In this document: positions 44,959-52,999 of the stretch, in pieces
How the letters are laid out: every line of letters begins with the position of its first letter
Position numbering within the stretch: position 1 is the first letter of the stretch
DNA from: Exiguobacterium sibiricum 7-3
GTDB lineage: Bacteria; Bacillota; Bacilli; Exiguobacteriales; Exiguobacteriaceae
Assembly: GCF_000620865.1 (NCBI RefSeq)
Contig: NZ_KK211190.1
Coordinates: 571,971-635,970, forward strand
Length of the DNA: 64,000 nucleotides
Direction: 5' to 3'
The notes under the pieces: model-generated
The model's input: only the letters and a program-made list of their open reading frames with translations
Database searches by the model: none
Told to the model about the DNA's origin: nothing
Program-made: the position numbers and the translations under genes

Positions 44959-45162
44959 GTGATTCAATGTGTCATCAGACCGCTAAGTCACCAGATGTGT
45001 CGCGGAGGCGGATCGGGCGACGTTTACGTCAAACAAGACGGTGGGTCCGGACACAGCCTTGCGATCAGCCTGTTGATTCTTGACAGTCACGGCTTGACGT
45101 ATGGTGTCCGAGAGAGTGCACTCGGAGGCGCCTGCTTTTATGTCTGCTTCAAGGAAAAATAA
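44959..45162 (+). pseudogene. Remnant of a histidine kinase C-terminus
   Basis: The frame ending at 45162 encodes GGSGHSLAISLLILDSHGLT then YGVRESALGGACFYVCF, which resembles the last ATPase motifs of sensor kinases (GxGLGLAI ... HG ... GGxxFxxxF). Nothing upstream in any frame gives the rest of a kinase, and the glycine motif is damaged (GSGHSLAI). Likely a decayed end of a lost gene. Identification is by eye only. Confidence 0.4.
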
Positions 45163-45200
45163 AAAATGTCCCGCTCTTCATACATGATGAAGGGCGGAAC
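45163..45200 (-). terminator. Terminator for the reverse-strand gene at 45208
   Basis: On the reverse strand GTTCCGCCCTTCAT pairs with ATGAAGAGCGGGAC, followed by ATTTTTTATTTTT. Confidence 0.75.
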
Positions 45201-45207
45201 GTGCGGT

Positions 45208-45711
45208 TTATTCAGAGTCGTTTGCTTGGACGAGGCTTGGTTTGACGAGTGTATAGAATTCATCACTCATCCCGACACGGCTGCCCATCTGGCAAGCGAG
45301 TTCGAGTGTTTCCTGGTAGAATTTCGCAACTAAGCCATGGTTTTTGATGTGCATGTCTTTCATTGCTTTTTCGACACCCAGAACGACTTTTGCGATTTGG
45401 TCATCGGCGTCATTACGAACAGGGACGACGTTTTCCGGCAAATCAACTTCTTTGTCGTGTCCGTTGAAGCGGAACGAGGCGCCGAATCCGAGGTGCTCGA
45501 GGAAGAAGTGTGGTAACAATTTACCGGCAAAGAACTGGTGCCACTCGCTTTCTTTCATCGTATTCATATCGCGTTTGAAAGAAGTCGTCGCGAGTGCGTA
45601 GCGGTCATGTGTATCTTTCATGAACTTCTCGAGGATTGGTACCTGCATCGCAAACGAATTCTTCAGCAGATTATCGAGCTGTTCTTGCGTTAATTGTTCT
45701 TGTTCAGCCAT
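45208..45711 (-). CDS. Conserved-looking hypothetical protein, 167 residues
   Basis: A soluble, mostly helical protein starting MAEQEQLTQEQLDNLLKNSF at 45711; a GGGGTT lies 8 bases upstream. There is no signal peptide, membrane helix or motif I recognise. It has its own terminator. Codon use is as in neighbouring genes, so the gene looks genuine. An in-frame start 20 codons upstream is possible but has no better ribosome site. Confidence 0.6.
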   Translation of the reverse strand: MAEQEQLTQEQLDNLLKNSFAMQVPILEKFMKDTHDRYALATTSFKRDMNTMKESEWHQFFAGKLLPHFFLEHLGFGASFRFNGHDKEVDLPENVVPVRNDADDQIAKVVLGVEKAMKDMHIKNHGLVAKFYQETLELACQMGSRVGMSDEFYTLVKPSLVQANDSE

Positions 45712-45848
45712 CAGTTTAACCCCATTTCGTTTCGTTACTTCTATCGTAAGAAATTTAGACAATTCCGTCAAATCTTTTTCAAGAATAGAGTTTACCTATT
45801 TCACAAAAGGGAATTTAACTATTATCGAAGGGTTGAGGGGGAGTTAGC

Positions 45849-46331
45849 ATGAAACGACTAGCAATGACAGGGGTATTAATCGGGGCATGTCTAATTCCAG
45901 TGACAGCTTTCGGCGCAAGCAACGTGACGTATCAAAAAGGAACGGTTCAAAATAAAGAGTTCGGTTATTCGGTCAAAGCGACGACTGCTCTACAGACAGC
46001 AATCAAACAAGACAAGGTCGACGTCGTCAAAAACAAAACCGTTAAGACGAAATACGGGACCGTGACACGAAGCGGGACGTTTTCGCTTTATTATAAAGTG
46101 AAGGGCAAAGACCAATTGCTCGTCAACTTGAACTTTGAACCGAAAAAATTATCAAAAAAACAATTTGAAAAACAAGTCGGGTACGGGACGTATCTCGGAA
46201 TAAAAGGCAACAAAACGTATTATTATGTCCAACCGACAGAAGCCGTCAAAGGCGCAGTCGGTAAAGAAAAAATCGCTCACTTGATCACAAAGGATGTCCC
46301 GGCGATGATGAAAACATTTAAATTAAAATAA
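45849..46331 (+). CDS. Secreted hypothetical protein
   Basis: A 160-residue protein with a clear signal peptide (MKRLAMTGVLIGACLIPVTAFGA, cleavage after about residue 23) and a Lys/Thr-rich beta-pattern mature part (ATTALQTAIKQDKVDVV ... FSLYYKVKGKDQLLVNLNF). No known domain recognised. GAGGGGGAGTTAGC precedes the ATG. Ends with a weak hairpin at about 46345-46372. Confidence 0.7.
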   Translation: MKRLAMTGVLIGACLIPVTAFGASNVTYQKGTVQNKEFGYSVKATTALQTAIKQDKVDVVKNKTVKTKYGTVTRSGTFSLYYKVKGKDQLLVNLNFEPKKLSKKQFEKQVGYGTYLGIKGNKTYYYVQPTEAVKGAVGKEKIAHLITKDVPAMMKTFKLK

Positions 46332-46408
46332 GTAAACTGCAAGGGGCACCAGCTTTTGCTAGTGCTTCTTTTGATGGTCCGATATAGTAAAGGTTGAGGT
46401 GAAGTGAA

Positions 46409-47239
46409 ATGGAATGGACAGTAACAGAAGTCAAACAAACAACAGAAGTATTGCAACTTGAGAAATGTGTCAACGATCACGACGGAATTGAATTGAAAGT
46501 CGCGGCGGATTGGGTCGGACAAAATGATTTCGCGATTTATGACGATACGAAATTAATCGGTTATCTGCAGGCCTTCGCGTATTTGCCGACGGAGTGGGAA
46601 CTCAATGTCTTCGTCGATCCAGATTACCGGAAGCAAGGTGTCTTTAAGACACTTGTCGAAGTAGCGAAAGAAGCGGCACGTCCGCAAGGCGTCGAAGCGT
46701 TTACGTTCGTCATTGATGACGCAAGCGAGTCCGGCCAAGCGGTCCTTGGTCAACTTGGTGCTGAATACCGGATGACGGAATACAACATGGTGCTGAAAAA
46801 AGCGCAATTGTTCTTAAAAGCGGATCCGGATTTCGAACTGCGGGAAGCGACAGCGGACGATCGTCCGTTCATCGTTGAGACACTCGGTTCATCATTCGGC
46901 AACACGGCAGACGAGGCAGAATCTATTTACCAAGCGATTGAGTCGGATGATCGTGTCACGTTCATCGGTGTCGCAAACCGCAAGCCAGTTGGTGTCATTC
47001 GGGCTTATCTGGCGTCAGACACGCAGGCGAGCATTCATGCCTTTGCCGTCCGCCCGGAAGCACAGGGCAACGGATACGGTAAGAAAATGTTGAAGCTGAT
47101 GGTCCAAGCGATGTTCCGGACCGGGCGGACGCAACTTGAGCTCGACGTCGAGACAGACAACGCACGAGCGCTTGATTTGTATAAAGATGCCGGGTTCGTT
47201 GTTGGACGCGGTTATCAGTTCCACGTGCTTGGCTTATAA
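46409..47239 (+). CDS. Tandem GNAT-family N-acetyltransferase
   Basis: A 276-residue protein with two GNAT domains. The N-terminal one (about 1-130) has LNVFVDPDYRKQGVFKTLVE; the C-terminal one (about 135-276) has HAFAVRPEAQGNGYGKKMLK and ends in ARALDLYKDAGFV. Both contain an acetyl-CoA binding motif A. Substrate unknown. GAGGTGAAGTGAA lies before the ATG. Confidence 0.85.
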   Translation: MEWTVTEVKQTTEVLQLEKCVNDHDGIELKVAADWVGQNDFAIYDDTKLIGYLQAFAYLPTEWELNVFVDPDYRKQGVFKTLVEVAKEAARPQGVEAFTFVIDDASESGQAVLGQLGAEYRMTEYNMVLKKAQLFLKADPDFELREATADDRPFIVETLGSSFGNTADEAESIYQAIESDDRVTFIGVANRKPVGVIRAYLASDTQASIHAFAVRPEAQGNGYGKKMLKLMVQAMFRTGRTQLELDVETDNARALDLYKDAGFVVGRGYQFHVLGL

Positions 47240-47606
47240 TTGTTTTGTAGAAAGTCCATGCGAGTGGGCTTTTTTTGTAGAGTTCAAAGACCACAGGTCT
47301 GTCCACTTTTTAAATAAATACGATATCGTTTCCGGTTGTCCGGTGGCGCGCTTTCCTCGGGCGGAACGCAAGCCGCGATCGTCCTCTTCGGACGACCGGG
47401 TCTTGCCTGTTCCTGACGGAAGGGACAAGCCCTTCCTTTTCCCGCAGGAGTTGCGCCTGGACTCCGGAAACTGAGGCATTGAAAAATTGGTGAGATATGA
47501 TGAAGTGACGACATAAAAAAACAAGTTCACATTCTAAAGGAAATCTGAAACCTTCTCCGTTTTTTGTCGTATACTACACATATGGAAAAAAAGAGGAGGC
47601 GACGTT
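47240..47606. other. Intergenic region of 367 bases with a foldback repeat
   Basis: Holds a short hairpin with T tract just after the acetyltransferase gene (about 47256-47276), then foldback repeat copy B (47328-47471), then the upstream region of the gene at 47607. No protein gene is supported here. Confidence 0.6.
47328..47471. repeat. Foldback intergenic repeat, copy B
   Basis: 144 bases bounded by GTTTCCGG and CCGGAAAC, with further arm pairing (GTCC/GGAC, GGCGC/GCGCC). The core CTCGGGCGGAACGCAAGCC, GACCGGGTCTTG and CTGTTCCTGA matches copy A at 44665. Inner hairpins TCGTCC-TCTTC-GGACGA and GGAAGGG-ACAAG-CCCTTCC occupy the same places as the different hairpins of copy A. Confidence 0.75.
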
Positions 47607-48002
47607 ATGGAATGTCGGAAAGATTCATTACGGACGTTGAAGTGGGTATCAGGTGGTTTAGAGGCAATGCTCGGGATTCCGGTGCTTGGTGGATTATTTA
47701 TTGTCTTTGGAACAGGTTACAATGCGCTTTGGGTTATGTTAGCGTTCCATATCGTGGTCGTCGTTTTGACGGCAAGAGCCGGCCGTGTTTCAAAAGGAAA
47801 CATCGTCGGGATTGTTGCATCAACAGTCGGTGTCATTCCGGTCGTCGGCATGTTCTTGCATCTAGCTGCAGCGATTACGATCTTGCTTGATGCGGCATTC
47901 GTGAACCGGATCATTACGCGGACACATGTTGAACGTGTCGAACCGATCCGTCCCCGTCCGGTCCGGAAAGAACAGGAACGCAAAGAAGACCATCCGTTCT
48001 AA
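47607..48002 (+). CDS. Small membrane protein of unknown function
   Basis: A 131-residue protein with three or four membrane helices (about 20-37, 40-57, 65-95) and a charged, Arg/Glu-rich C-terminal tail. AGAGGAGGCGACGTT precedes the ATG. The hydrophobic part (GIPVLGGLFIVFGTGYNALW, GIVASTVGVIPVVGMF) resembles small DUF-type membrane proteins of Firmicutes, but I cannot name a family. Confidence 0.6.
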   Translation: MECRKDSLRTLKWVSGGLEAMLGIPVLGGLFIVFGTGYNALWVMLAFHIVVVVLTARAGRVSKGNIVGIVASTVGVIPVVGMFLHLAAAITILLDAAFVNRIITRTHVERVEPIRPRPVRKEQERKEDHPF

Positions 48003-48012
48003 GTTTTTTTCG

Positions 48013-48041
48013 TTGACAGGAGAAAACAAGCCGTGTAAAGT
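48013..48041 (+). promoter_or_regulatory. Promoter of the T-box leader
   Basis: TTGACA (48013-48018), 17-base spacer, TAAAGT (48036-48041). A consensus -35 with a weaker -10, just before the T-box leader. Confidence 0.7.
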
Positions 48042-48047
48042 AAACAA

Positions 48048-48340
48048 CAAGTTAAGCCATATCAAACAAATCAACGACGCGGAGTAAGTACCGTCAACAC
48101 TGCCGACAAAGCGAGTCAGGAAAGGTGAGAGCCTGACGCGGTAAGCTGATTAGGGAATGGACCGCTGAGAGCCTGTTGAACGATTCAGTAGACAGGACGG
48201 TTGCCTCCGTTAACGGGCTAGCTGGTTGTTGGACCAGCGACAAGAGGAGATTTTTAATCTCAACTAGAGGTGGCACCGCGCGGATAAAGGCGTCCTCTAT
48301 GCATCAGCTTTTGCTGTGCATAGAGGACGCCTTTTGTTTT
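48048..48340 (+). promoter_or_regulatory. T-box riboswitch, tryptophan specifier
   Basis: A tRNA-sensing leader. The specifier loop has AGTA on its 5' side (GGAGTAAGTACC) and GAA-TGG-A on its 3' side, closed by GCGG/CCGC pairing; the specifier is TGG (48158-48160), Trp. The apical stem GTCAGG/CCTGAC has a GGTGAGAG loop. The T-box AGAGGTGGCACCGCG is at 48266-48280; its bulge TGGC fits a tRNA with discriminator G, as bacterial tRNA-Trp has. A long terminator (48286-48340) follows. Uncharged tRNA-Trp should turn on the peptide-binding gene at 48395. Confidence 0.9.
48286..48340 (+). terminator. Regulatory terminator of the T-box leader
   Basis: AAAGGCGTCCTCTATGCA pairs with TGTGCATAGAGGACGCCTTT; its 5' arm follows the T-box sequence, so it competes with the antiterminator. 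Confidence 0.85.
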
Positions 48341-48394
48341 ACGTCAAGGAACGCCGAATCATCCAACGCACATTATCTTTAGGGGGAATTTTTG

Positions 48395-49909
48395 ATGAAA
48401 AAGACATTGATCGCGGCGGCAAGTACGGCGTTCCTGCTTGCAGGATGCTCAACAACGGATACGGAACAAGCAGCACCAAATAAGAACGAAAAGAAAGTCC
48501 TGCATACGATGGAAAGTTACGATCTCCTGTCAGTCGACCCGGCAGACGCCATCACGTCAAATATCTTTAACCAGATTTATGAAGGACTCTACCGCTTTGA
48601 TGCAAACAATGAACTGGTCCCGGCAGCAGCGAAGTCGCATAGCGTGTCGGAAGACGGAAAAGTCTATACGTTTAAGCTCGACCCGAATGCCAAATGGTCG
48701 GACGGCAAGCCGGTTACAGCGGAAAACTTCCGTTATGCATATGAGCGCGTCATCGACACGAATTCACCGTTCGCGTATCTGCTCGAGCCGGTTAAGGAAA
48801 CGAAAGTCATCGACGACGAAACGTTACAGATCGAACTGAAACGCCCGACACCGTACTTCCTCAGCATGACGACGTTTGGCACATACATGCCGGTCCGGGA
48901 AGACATCGTCAAAGCGCAAGGCGACAAGTTCGGAACGGATCCGAAAACGAACGTCTACAACGGACCGTTCACGTTCAAAAAATATCAGGCCGAGCAAGGT
49001 TATACGCTCGCAAAAAACGCGGACTACGCCGACCGGAAAAACGTCAAGATCGACGAAGTCGATGTCAAAATCATCAAAGATCCGATGCTCGCGATCAACT
49101 TGTTTGAAACAGGCGAACTCGACGTTGCACCACTCAACTCAGAAAACGTCGTCACGTACAAAAACAAAAAAGAGTACAACACGTTCAGCGATTCGCGGAT
49201 GTTCTTCATTCGGATGAATCAAAAAACGGACGCGCTCAAAGATCAGAAGACACGTCAGGCGATTGATGCGGCCTACGATAAAAAAGCACTGACGGAAACG
49301 TTGCTCGGAAACGGTTCATTGCCGGCTGATTACATTGTCCCGCAGGATCTTGATCCGAAATACGACAAGACACGTCAAATCGAATCGTCGTTTGACGCGG
49401 CACAAGCGAAACAAGTTTTGGCTGGTCAAAACCTTGAGCTGACGATGATCATTGAAGACGACGATGTCTCGAAGAAAATCGGTGAGTACATCCAAGGTTC
49501 ACTGAAACAACAAAACGTCGACGTTAAACTGTTGTCACTGCCGAAAAAAGAACGATTGGCGCGTGAAGGACGAGGGGATTACGACTTGTCACTCGCGAGC
49601 TGGGCTCCAGATTATCAAGATGCAACAACGTACTTGAACTTGTTCATGACAGGAAATCCGTTTAACATGATGGACTACTCGAACAAGAAGTATGACGGTC
49701 TCTTGAAACAGGCGGAAAACGAACTCGATCAAGATAAACGTCTGGAACTGTTAAGCGAAGCAGAAACGATGTTGCTTGACGATCAAGCCATCTCACCGGT
49801 CTACCAACGAAAAAATGCCTTCCTCCAAAACACAGAAGTCAAAAACCTGGCCCGTCATAATGTCGGAACAGATATCTCGTATAAATACGTCGAGATTGAC
49901 CGTAAGTAA
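48395..49909 (+). CDS. Peptide ABC transporter substrate-binding lipoprotein (OppA/DppE family)
   Basis: A 504-residue lipoprotein starting MKKTLIAAASTAFLLAGCS, with lipobox LAGC (Cys near residue 19). The SBP_bac_5 domain follows (SYDLLSVDPADAITSNIF, EGLYRFDANNELVPAAAKS, NGPFTFKKYQ). It binds oligopeptides for import. No permease or ATPase gene is adjacent, so it must use a transporter encoded elsewhere. Control by a Trp T-box suggests a job in supplying Trp-containing peptides. Confidence 0.9.
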   Translation: MKKTLIAAASTAFLLAGCSTTDTEQAAPNKNEKKVLHTMESYDLLSVDPADAITSNIFNQIYEGLYRFDANNELVPAAAKSHSVSEDGKVYTFKLDPNAKWSDGKPVTAENFRYAYERVIDTNSPFAYLLEPVKETKVIDDETLQIELKRPTPYFLSMTTFGTYMPVREDIVKAQGDKFGTDPKTNVYNGPFTFKKYQAEQGYTLAKNADYADRKNVKIDEVDVKIIKDPMLAINLFETGELDVAPLNSENVVTYKNKKEYNTFSDSRMFFIRMNQKTDALKDQKTRQAIDAAYDKKALTETLLGNGSLPADYIVPQDLDPKYDKTRQIESSFDAAQAKQVLAGQNLELTMIIEDDDVSKKIGEYIQGSLKQQNVDVKLLSLPKKERLAREGRGDYDLSLASWAPDYQDATTYLNLFMTGNPFNMMDYSNKKYDGLLKQAENELDQDKRLELLSEAETMLLDDQAISPVYQRKNAFLQNTEVKNLARHNVGTDISYKYVEIDRK

Positions 49910-49924
49910 CGTTCTAAAATTAAA

Positions 49925-49973
49925 GATACCCAATCGACTTTCTTTCTATAGGAAGTGTTGATTGGGTATTTTT
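49925..49973 (+). terminator. Terminator after the peptide-binding gene
   Basis: ATACCCAATC and GATTGGGTAT arms, inner ACTTTC/GGAAGT pairing, T-rich end. Confidence 0.75.
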
Positions 49974-50039
49974 GTGCATGGCGTTTCATTTGTGGTGAAA
50001 ATGAGATGAGAAAGAACTGGAAAATCAGGTCAATTCACT

Positions 50040-50066
50040 TAAAGCGTCCTCAGAAGTTGCCGATAA
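50040..50066 (+). promoter_or_regulatory. Sigma-D promoter of the chemoreceptor gene
   Basis: TAAA (50040-50043), 15-base spacer, GCCGATAA (50059-50066): seven of eight -10 bases match. Ties the gene to the motility regulon and supports the start codon at 50108. Confidence 0.75.
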
Positions 50067-50107
50067 GTAAGGTGATGAGATTTGAAACAGGAAAGGGAGT
50101 TTCGAAG

Positions 50108-51391
50108 ATGAGTAGATTACGCAAAAATTTAAAGATGCGGTTGTTTGTCTGGGTCTTGGCGATTTCAGTCATTACTGGTGGGATTTCAGCACAGTTGACG
50201 TTGTTCTTAAACCGAGGACTTAATGTCGCTGACGGACCGTCGATTTGGTTAGGTGCCGGGATTGGCTTAGTTTTATCCATCATTGGTTCAGCATTGATCC
50301 AATTGATTCTCCGTCAACCGATTAAAGCGATTGAAAAGGCGACGGAAACAGCGCGTGAAGTCGCAAACGGTAATTTCAACGTTGATTTCGAAGAAGCAAA
50401 ACGCGGCGACGAAGTTGATCAGTTGATGCATGAACTCGAAGTCATGGTCTTACATATCCGCAAACAGGCAACACAGATGGGCAATTCAAGTGATAAATTA
50501 ACGGCGTCAGCGCAGGAAATCGCGGCTGCTGTCCAAGAAGGTAATGCATCAGGCGAAAGCATCCGCTCTGCGATGGCAGAGCTATCGACGAAGATGAATG
50601 AAAACGTCGATCAAGCTTATCTGTCGATGGACGCGCTCGGTGCCGTTAAACGGACGATGGATGAAGTCGCAAAAGAAATGAATGAAGCGTTGAAATCGGC
50701 GACCGTCATGCAGACGGAAGCTGAGAACGGGAAGACGCTGGCGACAGATTCTGTCGAAGCGATGCATATGATTTCAAGTAAGATGGAACAATCAGCGACA
50801 TTGAACAGTCGACTAACCGGCATGACAGGTGAAATTTCGAGGATTACCGATGTTATCAGTGACATCTCGGCCCAGACGAACTTACTCAGTCTCAACGCCT
50901 CGATTGAAGCAGCACGGGCCGGTGACGCCGGGCGTGGCTTTGCCGTTGTTGCGGCAGAAGTTAAGAAACTCGCGGAACAAACAGCAACATCAGCCAAAGA
51001 AATCACGGATTTAATTTCCGGTGTTAAACGTCTTGTTAACGATACAGCTAATGCGATGACGGACGTCCAAAAAGAAGTTGCGACTGGTGTCGGACTCGTC
51101 GAACAAGCCGGTTCGTCGTTTGAAGAGATTCACCAGTCGACAGAGAGTGTTTATTCACGTGTCCAGTCGGTTGATCAACTTGTCATTAAGTCAGACAAGG
51201 AAATCGATCAGGTTGGATTGACGACGGCAAATATCCTTGCGATGGTCGAAGAAGCATCGAAACACGCGGAACAGGTCTTGCAGGCATCAAGCCATCAAGC
51301 GGCTTCACTTGGTGAAGTCAACGGTGCAATGGAAGAGCTCGTCGCCGTCGCGGAACAACTACAGGAAGAGACAGGCGCGACGCGTCTGTGA
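50108..51391 (+). CDS. Methyl-accepting chemotaxis protein without a large sensor domain
   Basis: A 427-residue receptor starting [17 protein letters not shown]. Two membrane helices (about 11-35 and 45-65) are separated by only about ten residues, so there is no extracellular ligand domain. HAMP follows at about 65-120, then the signalling domain with the tip [20 protein letters not shown] near residue 255. It may sense membrane or cytosolic signals, or work inside mixed arrays. GGGAGTTTCGAAG precedes the ATG; a sigma-D promoter lies upstream. Confidence 0.88.
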   Translation: MSRLRKNLKMRLFVWVLAISVITGGISAQLTLFLNRGLNVADGPSIWLGAGIGLVLSIIGSALIQLILRQPIKAIEKATETAREVANGNFNVDFEEAKRGDEVDQLMHELEVMVLHIRKQATQMGNSSDKLTASAQEIAAAVQEGNASGESIRSAMAELSTKMNENVDQAYLSMDALGAVKRTMDEVAKEMNEALKSATVMQTEAENGKTLATDSVEAMHMISSKMEQSATLNSRLTGMTGEISRITDVISDISAQTNLLSLNASIEAARAGDAGRGFAVVAAEVKKLAEQTATSAKEITDLISGVKRLVNDTANAMTDVQKEVATGVGLVEQAGSSFEEIHQSTESVYSRVQSVDQLVIKSDKEIDQVGLTTANILAMVEEASKHAEQVLQASSHQAASLGEVNGAMEELVAVAEQLQEETGATRL

Positions 51392-51397
51392 ATCAGA

Positions 51398-51429
51398 AAT
51401 CGCAGACGGAAACAGCGTCTGCGATTTTT
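51398..51429 (+). terminator. Terminator after the chemoreceptor gene
   Basis: AAATCGCAGACG-GAAACA-GCGTCTGCGATTTTT. Confidence 0.85.
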
Positions 51430-51464
51430 GTTTGAAGTTTTTTATTTTTTTTGAGAGAAACTGT

Positions 51465-51490
51465 TAAACATTTCGGTACGGCGACGATAT
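51465..51490 (+). promoter_or_regulatory. Sigma-D promoter of hag
   Basis: TAAA (51465-51468), 14-base spacer, GACGATAT (51483-51490), one base off the GCCGATAT consensus. The transcript would start near 51497, giving a leader of about 120 bases. Confidence 0.8.
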
Positions 51491-51560
51491 ATAGAGTGGA
51501 AGCAGTCATCGACTACAACCACCGCGCTACTCTTGGGCCGGCCAGGGGGCGCATCTCGGA

Positions 51561-51614
51561 GAAGAAGGATCTTCAAAGAGACAAAAAAATTATTCCTATG
51601 GAGGGAAACTTACA
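51561..51614 (+). promoter_or_regulatory. CsrA binding sites in the hag leader
   Basis: GAAGA-AGGA-TCTTC (51561-51574) is a perfect five-pair hairpin showing AGGA in a four-base loop, the best form of CsrA site. The ribosome site ATGGAGGGAA (51598-51607) holds a second GGA, which sits in the loop of a small TTCC/GGAA hairpin. CsrA bound to both would block ribosomes, as in B. subtilis hag. Confidence 0.7.
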
Positions 51615-52862
51615 ATGATTATCAATCACAACATTACAGCACTTAACACACACAACAAACTTTCGAGCGCTTCTGCTGCTCAAAGCAAATCAATGGAAAA
51701 ATTAGCTTCAGGTCTTCGCATCAACAAAGCGGGCGACGATGCTGCTGGTCTTGCAATCTCTGAAAAAATGCGCGGACAAGTTCGTGGACTTGATCAAGCT
51801 TCACGTAACGCACAAGACGGTATCTCAATGATTCAAACTGCTGAGGGTGCACTTAATGAAACGCATGATATCCTTCAACGGATGCGTGAACTTTCTGTCC
51901 AATCTGCTACAGATACAAATACTGATGCAGATCGTACAAACATCCAAGATGAAGTTAACCAATTAGGAAAAGAAGTTGATCGTATTCGCGATACAACTCA
52001 ATTCAATACAAAAAATCTTTTAAACGGTTCAATGGATAAAGGACAAGCAGCTGCTGTAGCAAACATTAACCAAAATACAGAAGTTAAAACTGCTACTGCA
52101 AGTCTTTTAACAGATGCTTTGACAACTTTAACTGATAAAAACGGAAACAACTTAGGTATCACAGCAACTGACGTAATCAGTGTCTCTTATGTAAAAGATG
52201 GAGCGACTGTTACGAACTCATTTACTGCTGGAGCACTTACGACAGCTGCATTAGGAACAACTAACGGTGCTGCTGGGGATACTAACCTAACACTCGCTGC
52301 GGATGCTAATAAAAATCTTTCTATCACAGCAGCAGCAGGTGGTTCAGGTGCAGCAATCAATGGTCTTACTGTAACTGTTAAAGATGCATCTGGAAACGTG
52401 AGAAGTGCTGCTACAAACGCACTTTCAAGTTTTACAGAAACAACAGCTGCTGCTAACATCAACACAGATGGACAAGCAACTTTCCACATCGGTTCTAACA
52501 CTGGACAAAACATTCAATTAGCATTTAAAGATATGGGTACTTCTGCTTTAGGTGTTAAAGATTTAAAAGTTGGTAACCAAGGTCAAGCAAACGTTGCTGT
52601 TAAAGTTCTCGATACTGCAATTCAAAAAGTATCTGCAGAGCGTTCTAAACTCGGAGCAACACAAAACCGCCTCGAGCACACAATCAACAACCTTAAAACA
52701 TCTTCTGAAAACCTGACAGCGGCTGAATCACGCGTTCGTGACGTTGATATGGCAAAAGAAATGATGAACCAAACGAAGAACTCGATTCTTGCGCAAGCAG
52801 CACAAGCTATGCTTGCACAAGCAAACCAACAGCCGCAAGGCGTTCTCCAATTACTCCGTTAA
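51615..52862 (+). CDS. hag: Flagellin, main filament protein
   Basis: A 415-residue flagellin starting MIINHNITALNTHNKLSSAS. Conserved D0/D1 helices at each end (LRINKAGDDAAGLAISEKMR; DVDMAKEMMNQTKNSILAQA ... QPQGVLQLLR) surround a low-complexity Ala/Thr-rich outer domain at about residues 150-320. Codons are strongly biased toward A/T-ending major codons (GCT, CTT, AAC), fitting very high expression. GGAGGG lies 9 bases before the ATG. Own sigma-D promoter and terminator. Confidence 0.96.
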   Translation: MIINHNITALNTHNKLSSASAAQSKSMEKLASGLRINKAGDDAAGLAISEKMRGQVRGLDQASRNAQDGISMIQTAEGALNETHDILQRMRELSVQSATDTNTDADRTNIQDEVNQLGKEVDRIRDTTQFNTKNLLNGSMDKGQAAAVANINQNTEVKTATASLLTDALTTLTDKNGNNLGITATDVISVSYVKDGATVTNSFTAGALTTAALGTTNGAAGDTNLTLAADANKNLSITAAAGGSGAAINGLTVTVKDASGNVRSAATNALSSFTETTAAANINTDGQATFHIGSNTGQNIQLAFKDMGTSALGVKDLKVGNQGQANVAVKVLDTAIQKVSAERSKLGATQNRLEHTINNLKTSSENLTAAESRVRDVDMAKEMMNQTKNSILAQAAQAMLAQANQQPQGVLQLLR

Positions 52863-52887
52863 TCGTAATTGGTCATACAATTTACTT

Positions 52888-52919
52888 AAAGGTCGTGGAC
52901 TCGTTCCATGGCCTTTTTC
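52888..52919 (+). terminator. Terminator after hag
   Basis: AAAGGTCGTGG-ACTCGTT-CCATGGCCTTTTT. Confidence 0.8.
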
Positions 52920-52944
52920 TATTGATTTTTAAATCAGGTATTAC

Positions 52945-52967
52945 AACTTACTGGAAGATGCCGATAT
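52945..52967 (+). promoter_or_regulatory. Candidate sigma-D promoter of flaG-fliD
   Basis: A perfect GCCGATAT -10 lies at 52960-52967. At the usual distance the -35 is only TTAC, so the match is partial. The ATG of flaG follows 32 bases later. Confidence 0.5.
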
Positions 52968-52999
52968 ACTACATAGAGAAGAAAAAGGAGTGTTTGTCT

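Larger units (their letters stand above)
44514..45207. other. Intergenic region of 694 bases with a foldback repeat and a gene remnant
   Basis: The region holds the upstream part of the GGDEF-EAL gene, a foldback repeat (44665-44805), a short remnant resembling the end of a histidine kinase (44959-45162) and the reverse-strand terminator at 45163-45200. I see no intact gene; open frames through the repeat have no ribosome site and a composition set by the repeat. Confidence 0.6.

Noticed and set aside
47234-47530. Reverse-strand frames of 76-98 codons through foldback copy B
   Set aside because: Same reason as copy A; the coding look comes from the GC-rich structured repeat.
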